A DNA stretch of 64,000 nucleotides, from positions 1 to 64,000 of the forward strand of contig CANKJK010000008.1 in NCBI GenBank assembly GCA_947482665.1, in the 5' to 3' direction. How positions within the stretch are numbered: the stretch's first letter is position 1; each line of letters starts with the position of its first letter. The DNA is from Acidobacteriota bacterium (GTDB lineage Bacteria; Acidobacteriota; Vicinamibacteria; Vicinamibacterales; UBA2999). The translations under genes and the position numbers were made by a program. Under the pieces are notes generated by a model. That model saw only the letters and a program-made list of their open reading frames with translations. It was not told the origin of the DNA and did no database searches. Of the stretch, positions 34,070 to 43,186 are shown piece after piece.

Positions 34070-34226
34070 GGTCCTGTCCGCAACCAGCATTGAGCACCCT
34101 CGACGCTCCTCGGCACACCAGCGCCGGGTGGCCGCGAACGGGGCGCCCCAGCGAGCGCGCAAGACCTCTCCCGTCGCGCGTGTCGTTGGTCGAGCACTCG
34201 ATGGGGCTGTTCGCGGACAGGACCCG
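34070..34226 (-). repeat. Structured repeat R1a, between mutY and mutT
   Basis: The element is bounded by a perfect 12-bp inverted repeat: GGTCCTGTCCGC at 34070-34081 and its complement at 34213-34224. Read on the minus strand it matches R1b at 37862-37965 over about 105 nt, with a variable apex of about 20 nt. Nested stems on the minus strand are CCGCGAAC/GTTCGCGG (34209-34216 with 34132-34139), GCCCCA/TGGGGC, CGAGTGC/GCGCTCG and GACC/GGTC. A third partial copy of the end motif (CGACAGGACCCG) lies at 34259-34270. The rest of 33996-34292 shows no gene. Confidence 0.8.
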
Positions 34227-34292
34227 GCGTGGAGAAGCCGAGTTCCAGGCTGTCCGGCGACAGGACCCGCCCGCCGCGGCGGCTACGCCGGG

Positions 34293-34967
34293 TCACCGGT
34301 CGCTCCACGGATACGACCGGCACTGCCGCTTCATCGGGCACACAAGGCAGGCAGGTTTGCGCGCCGTGCAGAGCGTCGCGCCGAAGTCCATCAGTGCCTG
34401 GTTGAAGTCGAACACGCGCTTGCGCGGCAGCAGCACCTCGGAGGTGGCCCAGAGCCGCTTCTTCATCGCGTGAGCCTTCGGGTCGCCCTTGGCGATGAAC
34501 ACGCGAAAGAGCACCCGCGCCACGTTCGTGTCGAGGATCGCCGCGCGTTCACGGAAGGCGAAGCTGCGGATGGCGCCCGCGGTGTAGGCGCCAATGCCCT
34601 TGAAGGAGAGGAGCGTCTCCTCATCCGAAGGGAGCGCCCCGCCGAAGCGCGCCACCGACTCGCGGGCGATGGCATGCAGACGCCGGGGGCGGATGTTGTA
34701 GCCGAGCGGCCGCCACGTGTGGGCCACGTCCTCAATCGGCGCGTCGGCCAGTGCCGAGAGCGAGGGGTACTTCTCCAGCCACTCGGCGTACTTGGGCAGC
34801 ACGCGGTCCACCTGCGTCTGCTGCAGCATCACCTCGGAGACGAGGATGTGGTACGGGTCGTCCGTCGTCCGCCACGGAAGGTCGCGTCCATGCGTGTCGT
34901 ACCAGGCGAGCAACTGGCGGCGGAACGTGCGCCGCTGCGCCTCGGTGGGCAGTGAGACCTTCTTCAT
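34293..34967 (-). CDS. mutY: Short A/G-specific adenine glycosylase (MutY-like)
   Basis: The 224-residue protein has the MutY core: LPWRTTDDPYHILVSEVMLQQTQV with catalytic Glu, the HhH motif FKGIGAYTAGAI (Tyr at the helix position), and catalytic Asp in AILDTNVARVLFR. The [4Fe-4S] cluster CTARKPACLVCPMKRQC sits at the very end. It stops there and lacks the C-terminal MutT-like domain (about 120 residues) that recognises 8-oxoG in standard MutY (about 350 residues). It may still remove A opposite 8-oxoG less selectively, or act on other mismatches as short MIG-type glycosylases do. It is divergent from the adenosyltransferase gene. Confidence 0.88.
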   Translation of the reverse strand: MKKVSLPTEAQRRTFRRQLLAWYDTHGRDLPWRTTDDPYHILVSEVMLQQTQVDRVLPKYAEWLEKYPSLSALADAPIEDVAHTWRPLGYNIRPRRLHAIARESVARFGGALPSDEETLLSFKGIGAYTAGAIRSFAFRERAAILDTNVARVLFRVFIAKGDPKAHAMKKRLWATSEVLLPRKRVFDFNQALMDFGATLCTARKPACLVCPMKRQCRSYPWSDR

Positions 34968-35008
34968 GGGGCCGTATACTTGGAACTCATCGAGAGGGAG
35001 CGGCGAGA

Positions 35009-35542
35009 GTGAAAATCTACACGAAAACCGGGGACGCCGGAGAAACGTCGCTCTTCGACAACACGCGCGTCCTCAAGTCGGACCCGCGCGTGGACGCCTA
35101 TGGCGAGGTGGACGAGCTGAACGCCTGCCTCGGCGTCGTCCGTGCCGCCGGGCTGCCGGATGACATCGGCACCTTGGTCGACACGATTCAACAGAAGCTG
35201 TTCGCACTTGGGGCGCGCCTGGCTGATCCGGCTGCGAAGATCGCCGCCCGGGTCACGAAGGCGACGGTGACCGACGCCGATGTGACCGTGCTTGAGCAGG
35301 CCATCGACCGTCTCGAAACCGAACTGCCGCCGCTGCGCGCCTTCATCCTTCCGGGCGGCTCGCCCGCTGGCGCCGCGTTGCACCTGGCGCGGACCGTGTG
35401 CCGCAGAGCCGAGCGCCGCATCGTCACGCTCGACGGCGTCGAGCCGGTGGTCATCACCTACGTGAATCGCCTCTCCGACTGCCTCTTCGTGCTGGCCCGC
35501 GCGGTTAATCACCGCATGGGCGTCGCCGAAACCGAGTGGTGA
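35009..35542 (+). CDS. Cob(I)alamin adenosyltransferase (PduO type)
   Basis: The 177-residue protein makes adenosylcobalamin from cob(I)alamin and ATP. It begins KIYTKTGDAGETSLFDNTRVLKSDPRVDAYGEVDELNACLG, the PduO-type ATP-binding signature. The helical bundle includes FILPGGSPAGAALHLARTVCRRAERR and VNRLSDCLFVLAR. GTG 35009 has GGGAG 8 nt upstream. It is the first gene of a run with thiI (1-bp gap) and the aldolase gene. Confidence 0.95.
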   Translation: MKIYTKTGDAGETSLFDNTRVLKSDPRVDAYGEVDELNACLGVVRAAGLPDDIGTLVDTIQQKLFALGARLADPAAKIAARVTKATVTDADVTVLEQAIDRLETELPPLRAFILPGGSPAGAALHLARTVCRRAERRIVTLDGVEPVVITYVNRLSDCLFVLARAVNHRMGVAETEW

Positions 35543-35543
35543 T

Positions 35544-36758
35544 GTGACCTCATTCGTCATTCACTACCAGGAGATCGCGCTCAAGGGGAAGAACCGCCCC
35601 TGGTTCCTCAAGCGTCTCGTGAGGAACCTTCGGCGGGCCGTCGCCGACCTCGACGTCAAGGAGGTCAAGACCGTGATGGGGCGCATCGAGCTCGTGCTGG
35701 GCCCGACGGCAGACCCCGCCGTGGTGGGCGAGCGCATTGGCAAGACGTTCGGTATCGCAAACTACTCCTACGCTGGCCGTGCACCACTGGACCTGGACGC
35801 CATCGCGAAGGCCATCCTCGAGGACCTGGGCGATCGCACCTGCAAGAGCTTCCGTGTATCGGCTCGGCGAGCCGACAAGCGCTTCCCGATGCCCTCGCCG
35901 CTGATTGAGCGCGAGGTTGGCGGGCGTATTCACGAGGCCCGAGGCTGGAAGGTGGACCTCCACAACCCGGAGTTGGAAATCCACGTCCAGATGCTGACGC
36001 ACGACGCGTTCTATTACTTCGGTAAGGAACGCGGCGCTGGGGGGTTGCCGACGGGCACCGCCGGGCGCGTGGCGTGCCTGCTCTCGGGCGGCATCGATTC
36101 TCCTGTGGCGGCGTGGCGGATGATGAAGCGCGGGTGCGACGTCACCTTCATCCACTTCCACAGCTACCCGATCCTCTCGCGCGCCTCGCAGGAGAAGGCG
36201 AAGCAGCTTGCGGAGCTGCTGACGCGCTATCAGCAGAAGTCGCGGCTCTACCTCGTGCCCTTCGGCGACATTCAGCAGCAGGTGCTGCTCGCGATTCCCG
36301 GGCCGATGCGCGTGGTCGTCTATCGGCGGCTGATGTTGCGCATCGCCGAGAAGATCGCGCGGATGCGGCGGGCGCAGGCGCTGGTGACGGGCGACGCCGT
36401 CGGCCAGGTGGCCTCGCAGACCCTTGAGAATCTGGCCGTGGTGGGTGCCGTGGCGACCCTCCCTCTGTTCCGTCCGCTCATCGGCATGGACAAGGAAGAG
36501 ATCATGGACGAGGCGCGCCGTCTCGGCAGCTACAACATCTCGATCATCCCGGACCAGGACTGCTGCACGCTCTTTACGCCCAGAAACCCCCAGACCAAGT
36601 CGCGGCTGCACGAGATCGAGCATGCCGAGACCGCCCTGCCAATCGATGAGCTGGTCGCCAAGGCCGTGGCGGAGGTGGAGGTGCTGGACCTGGAGTTCCC
36701 GGTGGCCAGAAAGAAGAGAAATCCGCCCGTCGGAGACTCGGTAGGCACCTTGGTTTGA
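35544..36758 (+). CDS. thiI: tRNA 4-thiouridine synthetase ThiI, without rhodanese domain
   Basis: ThiI adenylates U8 of tRNA for sulfur insertion and can feed sulfur to thiamine thiazole. The 404-residue protein has an N-terminal ferredoxin-like region, THUMP domain and the PP-loop ACLLSGGIDSPVAAWRMMKRG. The GDAVGQVASQT and DQDCCTLFTPRNP motifs include the catalytic-site Cys region. The C-terminal rhodanese domain of the 482-residue E. coli enzyme is absent, as in Bacillus-type ThiI, so a separate sulfur donor is needed. GTG 35544 starts 1 bp after the preceding stop. Confidence 0.95.
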   Translation: MTSFVIHYQEIALKGKNRPWFLKRLVRNLRRAVADLDVKEVKTVMGRIELVLGPTADPAVVGERIGKTFGIANYSYAGRAPLDLDAIAKAILEDLGDRTCKSFRVSARRADKRFPMPSPLIEREVGGRIHEARGWKVDLHNPELEIHVQMLTHDAFYYFGKERGAGGLPTGTAGRVACLLSGGIDSPVAAWRMMKRGCDVTFIHFHSYPILSRASQEKAKQLAELLTRYQQKSRLYLVPFGDIQQQVLLAIPGPMRVVVYRRLMLRIAEKIARMRRAQALVTGDAVGQVASQTLENLAVVGAVATLPLFRPLIGMDKEEIMDEARRLGSYNISIIPDQDCCTLFTPRNPQTKSRLHEIEHAETALPIDELVAKAVAEVEVLDLEFPVARKKRNPPVGDSVGTLV

Positions 36759-36785
36759 TAGGATCGCTGACTGCGAGGTGTGACC

Positions 36786-37850
36786 GTGGCCCCAGCCAGT
36801 ACCGTTGATATTGAATCGATTCTCGGCGCAGACGCGAGCCTGCTGACCTATCAGTCCAAGACGATTCCCGCCAGCCGGATTCATCTGCCTGGTTCTGACT
36901 CCGTCGAACGCGTGTTCGGCATTTCTGACCGGTCGCCCCGCGTACTCGGGAGCCTCCAGAGCCTCTTCGATCACGGCCGCCTTGGCGGCACGGGCTACGT
37001 CTCGATCCTGCCGGTGGATCAGGGCATCGAGCATTCGGCGGGTGCGTCGTTTGCGCCCAACATCGACTACTTCGACCCCGAGAACATCGTGAAGCTGGCC
37101 ATCGAAGGCGGGTGCAACGCCGTGGCCTCCACGCTCGGCGTGCTCGGCTCCGTCTCGCGCCGCTACGCGCACCGGATTCCCTTCATCGTCAAGTTCAACC
37201 ACAACGAGTTCATCTCGTATCCAAACGCCTACGACCAGATCCGCTTTGCTTCCATCAAGCAGGCGTGGAACATGGGCGCGCAGGGCGTGGGGGCGACGAT
37301 TTACTTCGGGTCCGAGGAGAGCAAGCGTCAGATCGTGGAGGTCGCCTCGATGTTTGAGCAGGCGCACGACCTGGGCCTCTTCACCGTGCTCTGGTGCTAC
37401 CTGCGCAATCCGGCCTTCAAGACGAAAGAGATCGACTACCACGTGGCGGCTGACCTGACGGGGCAGGCCAACCACCTGGGCGTGACGATCCAGGCCGACA
37501 TCATCAAGCAGAAGCTGCCGGAAAATAACGGCGGCTTCACAGCGCTCAACTTCGGCAAGACCCACAAGAAGGTCTATTCGGAGTTGACGACCGATCACCC
37601 GATTGATCTCACTCGCTACCAGGTGGCCAACTGCTACATGGGCCGCGCAGGCCTCATCAACTCGGGCGGCGCGTCGGCGGGCGAGGGCGATCTGAAGGAG
37701 GCCGTGCGCACGGCCGTCATCAACAAGCGCGCCGGCGGCATGGGCCTCATCTCGGGCCGCAAGGCTTTCCAGCGTCCACTCAAGGAAGGCGTGGGGCTGC
37801 TCAACGCCATCCAGGACGTCTATCTGTCGCCCAAGGTCACGATCGCCTAG
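36786..37850 (+). CDS. fbaB: Class I fructose-bisphosphate aldolase (FbaB/DhnA type)
   Basis: The 354-residue protein belongs to the DeoC/LacD-type class I aldolases (DhnA/FbaB). Landmarks are [54 protein letters not shown] and [20 protein letters not shown]. The C-terminal phosphate-binding region is [38 protein letters not shown]. It uses a Schiff-base Lys and needs no metal. GTG 36786 is preferred because GAGGT at 36775-36779 is correctly spaced; GTG 36780 is not. The 3' flank holds repeat R1b. Confidence 0.93.
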   Translation: MAPASTVDIESILGADASLLTYQSKTIPASRIHLPGSDSVERVFGISDRSPRVLGSLQSLFDHGRLGGTGYVSILPVDQGIEHSAGASFAPNIDYFDPENIVKLAIEGGCNAVASTLGVLGSVSRRYAHRIPFIVKFNHNEFISYPNAYDQIRFASIKQAWNMGAQGVGATIYFGSEESKRQIVEVASMFEQAHDLGLFTVLWCYLRNPAFKTKEIDYHVAADLTGQANHLGVTIQADIIKQKLPENNGGFTALNFGKTHKKVYSELTTDHPIDLTRYQVANCYMGRAGLINSGGASAGEGDLKEAVRTAVINKRAGGMGLISGRKAFQRPLKEGVGLLNAIQDVYLSPKVTIA

Positions 37851-37861
37851 GCGACTGATAG

Positions 37862-37965
37862 CGGGTCCTGTCCGCAAACAGCCCCACCGGGTGCTCGACC
37901 AAGAGCGCCCCTCACGGCTGAGGTCTTGCGCGCCCGTTGGGGCACCCCGTTTGCGGCCACCCGCG
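37862..37965 (+). repeat. Structured repeat R1b, downstream of the aldolase gene
   Basis: This element begins 12 bp after the aldolase stop. It matches R1a in inverted orientation: about 42 nt nearly identical, a variable apex, then about 43 nt nearly identical. Nested stems are CCGCAAAC/GTTTGCGG (37872-37879 with 37949-37956), GCCCCA/TGGGGC (37881-37886 with 37938-37943), CGGGTGC/GCGCCCG (37888-37894 with 37930-37936) and GACC/GGTC (37897-37900 with 37922-37925). Compared with R1a, two pairs differ by compensatory change. The region up to 37979 has no gene. Confidence 0.8.
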
Positions 37966-37979
37966 TGCGGTTCCCGGCG

Positions 37980-39773
37980 CTACTCGCCGAGCGCCGCGTA
38001 GCGCATCAGGCGGAACCGCAGCCCCTGCGTGCCGCGCATCGCTGTGGCCAGCCGCTGGTGCAACTCCGGGGTCCACGCCGTCCACTTGGTGAAGAACGCC
38101 GCCGCTGCGGCCTGGTCACCCTCGTACTGGAGCGCCAGCACCTCGCGCAGCATGGCCGTGACGGTTGCCGGATAGCGTTCGTGGTGCACGCGCACGCGTC
38201 CGGTCGCGTCCATCTCGATGAGTCCGCGATCACGGAAGTAGTTGAACTGCGCCAGCTGCATCCTGCCGTAGGGCTGGTTCCGGCGTGGCTCAGTCAGCAG
38301 GAGCGTACGCATGATGCCCGAGGCCTGCGCTTCCCGAAGGCCAGCTGGAGTCACGGCGCCTGCCTGTGCCTGAGCGCCAATCGTGAAGAGCGAGACGAGG
38401 TCCGCCTTCATCTCCTCCAGGCTGTCTGAGTACTCACCGAGGGCGACATCGAGCGCACGCCCCTGACGGTCTCGGTCCACACCCAGGTAGTGTCCGATCT
38501 CGTGCCAGAGCGTCCGTTGGAAGCCGCCGGCGGGCGTCAGGTCACCGGCGTGCGGTGCCGCCACGGCCGCCTGCCAGCGCGTGAGCTCGAGTGCGTTGAG
38601 GCCGGGGTCTTCGAGAATGTTGCGGCGGAGCAGGATCGTGCGGCCATACCGGCGCGTGTGGGTCGGGTTGTTCGGGAGGATGGTGGCCGTGTTCGTCCCG
38701 CGGGCATGGCCGAAGTCCGCGATGATGTCGTAGACACCGACCGGGATGTCCTCGCGGATGCGCTTATGGTGGTCGTACGGCAGCGCATCCTCGACGGCCT
38801 GCAGGCTCCGGATCCGCGTGCGCAGCTCGCGCGTCGCGGCGTCGTCCGCGAGCAGCAGGCTCAGCTCCGGGAAGGCCTTGGCGCCATAGAGCCCGTCCCG
38901 GTAGCTCTCGTAGGACCCGATGGAGGCATTGAGGTGCCTGAAGCGCCCCGTCACCCAGGCGGCGTCGCCGCTCTCGTAGTTGTTGGTCAGCAGGTCACGG
39001 GCGCGGTTCCGGAGGTAGCCGGCGAAGTCGGCGTCGTCGTGCTCAAGGGCATCCGCGGCCTCGAGCAGATGTGCGTACACCTTCCTCAGCGGCCCGGCCC
39101 AGGCGACGGCCTGCGGCACCGCGTAGAGGCGTGCCGGGTCAGGTCTCCGTGCCAGCACCTCCAGTTGCCGCGCCACGGCAGGGTGCAGCGTCCGCAATGT
39201 GGGGTCGGCCAGCGCCTTCCGGTCCGCCTTGAGGCTTGCGGTCGTGGCGCGGCGGACCACGGTCCGCTCGGCCAGGAGAGTGTCGGCATCCTCGGGATGG
39301 GCCTTGAGGAAGGCGTCGATCTCGGTGCGTTCGATGCCGGCGGGATAGACGTTGCGTCCGTCGCCGGGTTGAGAGACTGGTGCGAATGGTTCGACGGCGC
39401 CGTCGGCAGTCGTGCCCATGGGCCCACCGAACAACCGGTAGAGGGTCAGCAGATCCCGGTTTGCCTGGGCGGGAAGCCCCGTGCGCCCCGCCGTGAGCCT
39501 GGCCCGCACGGCGAGCGCCTCAGGATGCAGTGTGTCCTCGTAGAGATCCTGGATGACTCGCCCGGCGGCGATGAGCGCGTCGACCGCCCTCCGTTCGCCA
39601 GCTGTGAGTTGGGAGAGATCCGGCGCCAGCCGGATCGGCTCTGTCCGCGAGAGGACGGCCGCCACCTTCTCTGGCGGCCAGTAACCCGGCTGTCCGGAGC
39701 CCTGGCCGGCAGCCTGGCCGGCCAGGGTGCCCGCCGCCAGCAGGAGCGCGAGAGCCCTTAGCCAGCGTCGCAT
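37980..39773 (-). CDS. Secreted M49-like (dipeptidyl-peptidase III family) metallopeptidase
   Basis: The 597-residue protein has a signal peptide (WLRALALLLAAGTLAGQAAG). The zinc motif is LWHEIGHYLG (H424, E425, H428) and the downstream ligand motif is EEMKADLVSLF, the M49 pair HExx(G)H and EExxAD. Here the first motif is the pentapeptide HEIGH rather than the usual hexapeptide HELLGH. Other family-like stretches are YPAGIERTEIDAFLKAHPEDA and LPNNPTHTRRYGRTILLRRNI. ATG 39773 gives the signal peptide. The gene follows the methyltransferase gene after 2 bp. Confidence 0.85.
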   Translation of the reverse strand: MRRWLRALALLLAAGTLAGQAAGQGSGQPGYWPPEKVAAVLSRTEPIRLAPDLSQLTAGERRAVDALIAAGRVIQDLYEDTLHPEALAVRARLTAGRTGLPAQANRDLLTLYRLFGGPMGTTADGAVEPFAPVSQPGDGRNVYPAGIERTEIDAFLKAHPEDADTLLAERTVVRRATTASLKADRKALADPTLRTLHPAVARQLEVLARRPDPARLYAVPQAVAWAGPLRKVYAHLLEAADALEHDDADFAGYLRNRARDLLTNNYESGDAAWVTGRFRHLNASIGSYESYRDGLYGAKAFPELSLLLADDAATRELRTRIRSLQAVEDALPYDHHKRIREDIPVGVYDIIADFGHARGTNTATILPNNPTHTRRYGRTILLRRNILEDPGLNALELTRWQAAVAAPHAGDLTPAGGFQRTLWHEIGHYLGVDRDRQGRALDVALGEYSDSLEEMKADLVSLFTIGAQAQAGAVTPAGLREAQASGIMRTLLLTEPRRNQPYGRMQLAQFNYFRDRGLIEMDATGRVRVHHERYPATVTAMLREVLALQYEGDQAAAAAFFTKWTAWTPELHQRLATAMRGTQGLRFRLMRYAALGE

Positions 39774-39775
39774 CG

Positions 39776-40786
39776 CTACTTGATGCCGACCACCATCGAG
39801 TCCGGTCCGACGAGGTGTGCCACTCGGGTAGAGCTGAACCCGGCGTCCTTGAGCCACCCTTCGCCGTCGGCGCCGGTGTAGTCGAAGCCGCCAGGCGTCT
39901 CGATGAGCATGTTGAGACTCATCATCAGACCGAAGGCGTTCTGCTTCCGGTCGTTGTCGATGATCGCCTCGTAGATGATCACGGCTCCACCGGCCGGCAG
40001 GGCGTCGTAGGCCTTCTTGATCAGCATCTGCTTCGTGGGGAGATCCCAGTCATGCAGGATGTGGCCCATCGTCACCACGTCGGCTTTGGGCAGGTCGTCC
40101 GTGAAGAAGCTTCCGGCCGTGAAGGTCACCCGGTCGGCCACGCCGAGCTGGTTCACGTAGTCGGAGAAGATCGGCCCGACCTCGGGCAGATCGAACCCCT
40201 GCCCCGTCAGATGTGGATTGGCCAGGGCGATCTGCGCGGCCAGGTCGCCCTGCGCGGTGCCGACGTCCACATAGGTCCGGTAGTCCTTCCAGGGGAACAC
40301 CTTCGCGATGGTCATGTTGGCGCCATGACTGAGCGCCGACATGGCCCGCAGGAACTCCTTGAGCCGGGCCGGCTCGGCGTAGAGCCCTTCGAACAGGCCC
40401 TGCGTGCCGCGCTTGACCTCATTCTGCGGAAGGCCCGTGCGCAGGCCCTCGGTGAGGTCGGCCCAGAAGGGGTAGAGACGGCTGTTTGCCATCTCCAGAA
40501 TGCCCCCCACGTACGACGGCTTCTGCCGGTCAAGGAAGAGGTCGGCTTCGGGGCTGTTTGAATACACATCCCCGTCCCGCGTCAGGAAGCCGAGCGCGGT
40601 CAGCGTGTCGAGGAAGTCGCGCGAGGCGCGCGGGTGGAGACCAAGCGTCGTGCGCAGCGCATCGTAGCCCTGCGGTCCATGCGCCAGCTCGGTGAACACG
40701 CCGAGTTCGATGGCGCTCAGCAGCGTCTTGGAGGCAAAAAAGGCAAATCCGGTATGGAGGATGTGTTCGGGACTCAGCTGGCTCAT
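39776..40786 (-). CDS. SAM-dependent O-methyltransferase (winged-helix dimerisation type)
   Basis: The 336-residue protein has an N-terminal winged-helix dimerisation domain ([25 protein letters not shown] ... [21 protein letters not shown]). The SAM fold has motif [16 protein letters not shown] and the catalytic HDWD in [28 protein letters not shown]. This is the O-methyltransferase family 2 layout seen in secondary-metabolite and carotenoid/quinone-type enzymes; the substrate is unknown. It is separated by 2 bp from both neighbours, so NUDIX, methyltransferase and M49 form a tight operon. Confidence 0.9.
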   Translation of the reverse strand: MSQLSPEHILHTGFAFFASKTLLSAIELGVFTELAHGPQGYDALRTTLGLHPRASRDFLDTLTALGFLTRDGDVYSNSPEADLFLDRQKPSYVGGILEMANSRLYPFWADLTEGLRTGLPQNEVKRGTQGLFEGLYAEPARLKEFLRAMSALSHGANMTIAKVFPWKDYRTYVDVGTAQGDLAAQIALANPHLTGQGFDLPEVGPIFSDYVNQLGVADRVTFTAGSFFTDDLPKADVVTMGHILHDWDLPTKQMLIKKAYDALPAGGAVIIYEAIIDNDRKQNAFGLMMSLNMLIETPGGFDYTGADGEGWLKDAGFSSTRVAHLVGPDSMVVGIK

Positions 40787-40788
40787 GG

Positions 40789-41319
40789 TCAGGACTCCGC
40801 GTCGAACGGCGGCAGTTGCAGGAACTCCCGCAGCGCCACATGGGTGTTGCGGAACGCGAGGGCGTCCCAGGGAATTTCGGCCGGTGTGAACCAGCCCGCT
40901 TCGAGGCCTTCGTCGTCCACGGCGAGTGTGCCGCCGATGACTCGCGCGGTGTAGGTGATGACCACAGGCGTCGTGCCGGCGAACGAGTAGACGTTCAGGA
41001 GCCGCAGCAACTCCACGTCGAAGCCGCACTCTTCCCGGGCTTCCCGCATCGCCGCTGCCCGGACCTCTTCGCCTCGGTCAACGTAGCCCCCGGGGAAGAC
41101 CCACTTGCCGTAGCCGGGCTCGATGGCGCGGCGGACCAGCAGGACCCGGCCCTCGTCGTCCGCGATGATGGTGCCGACGGCCAGCTTCGGGTCGATGTAG
41201 AAGACGAAGTCGCAGCCCTCGCAGACCAGGCGCTCGGGCTCGCCCGCTTTGAGCAGGCGCAACTCCAGCGCATGGCCGCAGCGGGGACAGTACCGGTAGG
41301 CGACGTCAGCGTTGAGCAC
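40789..41319 (-). CDS. NUDIX hydrolase with N-terminal zinc ribbon
   Basis: The 176-residue protein begins with a zinc ribbon ([13 protein letters not shown]...[14 protein letters not shown]). A Nudix box follows in [24 protein letters not shown]. The YCPRCG-CEGC layout resembles NudC and ADP-ribose-type hydrolases. The FYIDPK segment links ribbon and Nudix domain as in that group. GTG 41319 is the start, 22 bp from the divergent def gene. Confidence 0.9.
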   Translation of the reverse strand: MLNADVAYRYCPRCGHALELRLLKAGEPERLVCEGCDFVFYIDPKLAVGTIIADDEGRVLLVRRAIEPGYGKWVFPGGYVDRGEEVRAAAMREAREECGFDVELLRLLNVYSFAGTTPVVITYTARVIGGTLAVDDEGLEAGWFTPAEIPWDALAFRNTHVALREFLQLPPFDAES

Positions 41320-41341
41320 GGTGGGGCATAATTATGTCCGC

Positions 41342-41869
41342 ATGTCCATCCTGAAAGTCGCCCGCATGGGGAACCCGGTGCTCCGGGAACGCACCCGCGC
41401 CCTGGACAAATCCGATATCCGCAATCCCGCCGTCCAGAAGTTCATGGACGACATGATCGACACGATGTACGAGTACCACGGGGTCGGCCTGGCCGCGCCG
41501 CAGGTGCACGAGAATCTGGCGATCTTCGTCGCCATGCTGGACGAGGAACCGGCCGAGGACAGCGAGGCGACCGTCTTCGTGAATCCCGTCATCGTCCCGG
41601 TGGGCGACGCCATCGTCGACGGCTGGGAAGGTTGTCTCAGCATCCCCGACATCCGTGGCCGTGTGCCGCGCCATGTGGAAATCCGGCTGAAGGCGCTGGA
41701 CCGCCAGGGCAAGGCCGTCGAGCTCCCCCTCACGCACTTCCCGGCGCGCGTGGCGCAGCACGAGACTGATCATCTCAACGGCGTGCTGTTCCTGGACCGC
41801 ATGACCGCGATGAAGAGCCTGACCTTCATCGACGAATACACGCGGTATCACGCCAAGGACGGCGACTAA
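41342..41869 (+). CDS. def: Peptide deformylase
   Basis: Peptide deformylase removes the N-formyl group from new proteins. The 175-residue protein has all three motifs: [17 protein letters not shown] with metal ligand C98, and QHETDHLNG with H140 and H144. ATG 41342 matches the family N-terminus ([15 protein letters not shown]). It heads a plus-strand run with thyA, folA, an MFS gene and a Gfo/Idh gene. Confidence 0.97.
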   Translation: MSILKVARMGNPVLRERTRALDKSDIRNPAVQKFMDDMIDTMYEYHGVGLAAPQVHENLAIFVAMLDEEPAEDSEATVFVNPVIVPVGDAIVDGWEGCLSIPDIRGRVPRHVEIRLKALDRQGKAVELPLTHFPARVAQHETDHLNGVLFLDRMTAMKSLTFIDEYTRYHAKDGD

Positions 41870-41879
41870 CCGGCTCGCC

Positions 41880-42674
41880 GTGCAGGCGTATCACGACCTC
41901 GTCCGCCTCATCCTCGACCACGGCGTCCGCAAGGACGACCGCACCGGCACGGGCACGCTCAGCGTGTTCGGGCACCAGATGCGCTTCGACCTGGCCGAGG
42001 GCTTCCCGCTCCTGACGACGAAGAAGGTGCACCTGCCCTCAATCGTCCACGAGCTGCTCTGGTTTCTGACGGGCGGCACCAACGTGCAATACCTCCAGGA
42101 GCGCGGCGTCACGATCTGGGACGAGTGGGCCGATGCCGAGGGCAATCTCGGCCCGGTCTACGGCTTCCAGTGGCGCTCGTGGCCCGCGCCAGGCGGCGCC
42201 TCGATCGATCAGGTGGCGCAGGTGGTGGCGGCCATCCGACGCAACCCGGATTCGCGGCGCCTCGTCGTGAGTGCGTGGAACCCGGCCGACGTGGACCGCA
42301 TGAAGCTGCCGCCGTGCCACGTGCTCTTCCAGTTCTATGTCGCCAACGGCCGGCTCTCGTGCCAGCTGTATCAGCGCTCGGCGGACGTATTCCTCGGCGT
42401 GCCCTTCAACATCGCCTCCTATGCACTGCTGACGATGATGGTGGCGCAGGTGACCGGGCTACAGCCTGGCGAGTTCGTGCACACCTTCGGCGACGCGCAT
42501 CTCTACGTAAACCATCTCGATCAGGCGCGCCTGCTGCTCTCGCGCGAGGAGCGGCCCTTGCCGCGCATGCACCTGAATCCCGACGTTCGCGACATCGATG
42601 CCTTCCGCTACGAGGACTTCACGCTCCACGGTTACGATCCGCATCCGGCCATCAAGGCCCCTGTGGCCGTATGA
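41880..42674 (+). CDS. thyA: Thymidylate synthase ThyA
   Basis: ThyA makes dTMP from dUMP with methylene-tetrahydrofolate. The 264-residue protein equals the E. coli length. C146 is the catalytic nucleophile in [11 protein letters not shown]. Further motifs are [20 protein letters not shown] and [23 protein letters not shown] 41880 follows def by 10 bp. Its stop overlaps folA by 4 bp, a classical pairing since folA regenerates the folate ThyA oxidises. Confidence 0.98.
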   Translation: MQAYHDLVRLILDHGVRKDDRTGTGTLSVFGHQMRFDLAEGFPLLTTKKVHLPSIVHELLWFLTGGTNVQYLQERGVTIWDEWADAEGNLGPVYGFQWRSWPAPGGASIDQVAQVVAAIRRNPDSRRLVVSAWNPADVDRMKLPPCHVLFQFYVANGRLSCQLYQRSADVFLGVPFNIASYALLTMMVAQVTGLQPGEFVHTFGDAHLYVNHLDQARLLLSREERPLPRMHLNPDVRDIDAFRYEDFTLHGYDPHPAIKAPVAV

Positions 42675-43174
42675 GCCTGGCCATCATCGCGGCCGTCGGC
42701 GCCAACGGCGTCATCGGTCATAAAGGGCAGCTGCCGTGGCGCCTGCCCGAGGATCTGCGCCGCTTCAAGGCGCTGACGATGGGGCACACGCTCATCATGG
42801 GCCGGGCCACCTACGACTCCATCGGCCGCCCCCTGCCGGGCCGGCGGACCATCGTGGTCACGCGTCAGGCCGCGTGGCGGACTCCCGGGGTCGATGTGGC
42901 GCACTCCGTTGAGGAAGCGCTGTTGATGGCGGGTCGCGGCACGGTGTTTGTGGCGGGCGGCGGCGAGATCTACCGTCAGTGCCTCGACCACGCGGACCGC
43001 TTGCACCTGACGTTGGTGGACGCCCGCGTCGAGGGAGACACCTGGTTTCCGGACTTTGACCGCGGCGCCTTCCACGAGGTGGCCCGTGAGGAGCATGCGG
43101 AGGGGGACGTGCCGTTTGCCTTCGTGACCTACGAACGCAACGAGCCGGTCACCCCCGGTCTTCCCGCATACTGA
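42671..43174 (+). CDS. folA: Dihydrofolate reductase
   Basis: The 167-residue protein reduces dihydrofolate with NADPH. It begins [31 protein letters not shown] with the substrate-binding acidic residue, then [23 protein letters not shown] and [17 protein letters not shown] 42671 overlaps the thyA stop (ATGA), so both are co-translated. Confidence 0.97.
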   Translation: MSLAIIAAVGANGVIGHKGQLPWRLPEDLRRFKALTMGHTLIMGRATYDSIGRPLPGRRTIVVTRQAAWRTPGVDVAHSVEEALLMAGRGTVFVAGGGEIYRQCLDHADRLHLTLVDARVEGDTWFPDFDRGAFHEVAREEHAEGDVPFAFVTYERNEPVTPGLPAY

Positions 43175-43186
43175 GGCCCACCGTAC

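Noticed and set aside
34122-34226. R1 as an integron attC site
   Set aside because: The outer arms end in AAC and GTT, but they do not fit the RYYYAAC/GTTRRRY consensus and no integrase or cassette is present.
35550-37877. A 775-codon open frame on the minus strand opposite thiI and the aldolase gene
   Set aside because: It is antisense to two well-conserved genes, is rich in Arg, His, Asp and Val without domain pattern, and reflects high GC at third codon positions. The same applies to the long antisense frames at 1014-3161 (opposite lpdA/E2), 38490-39761 (opposite the M49 gene) and 45801-47693 (opposite the RND pump).
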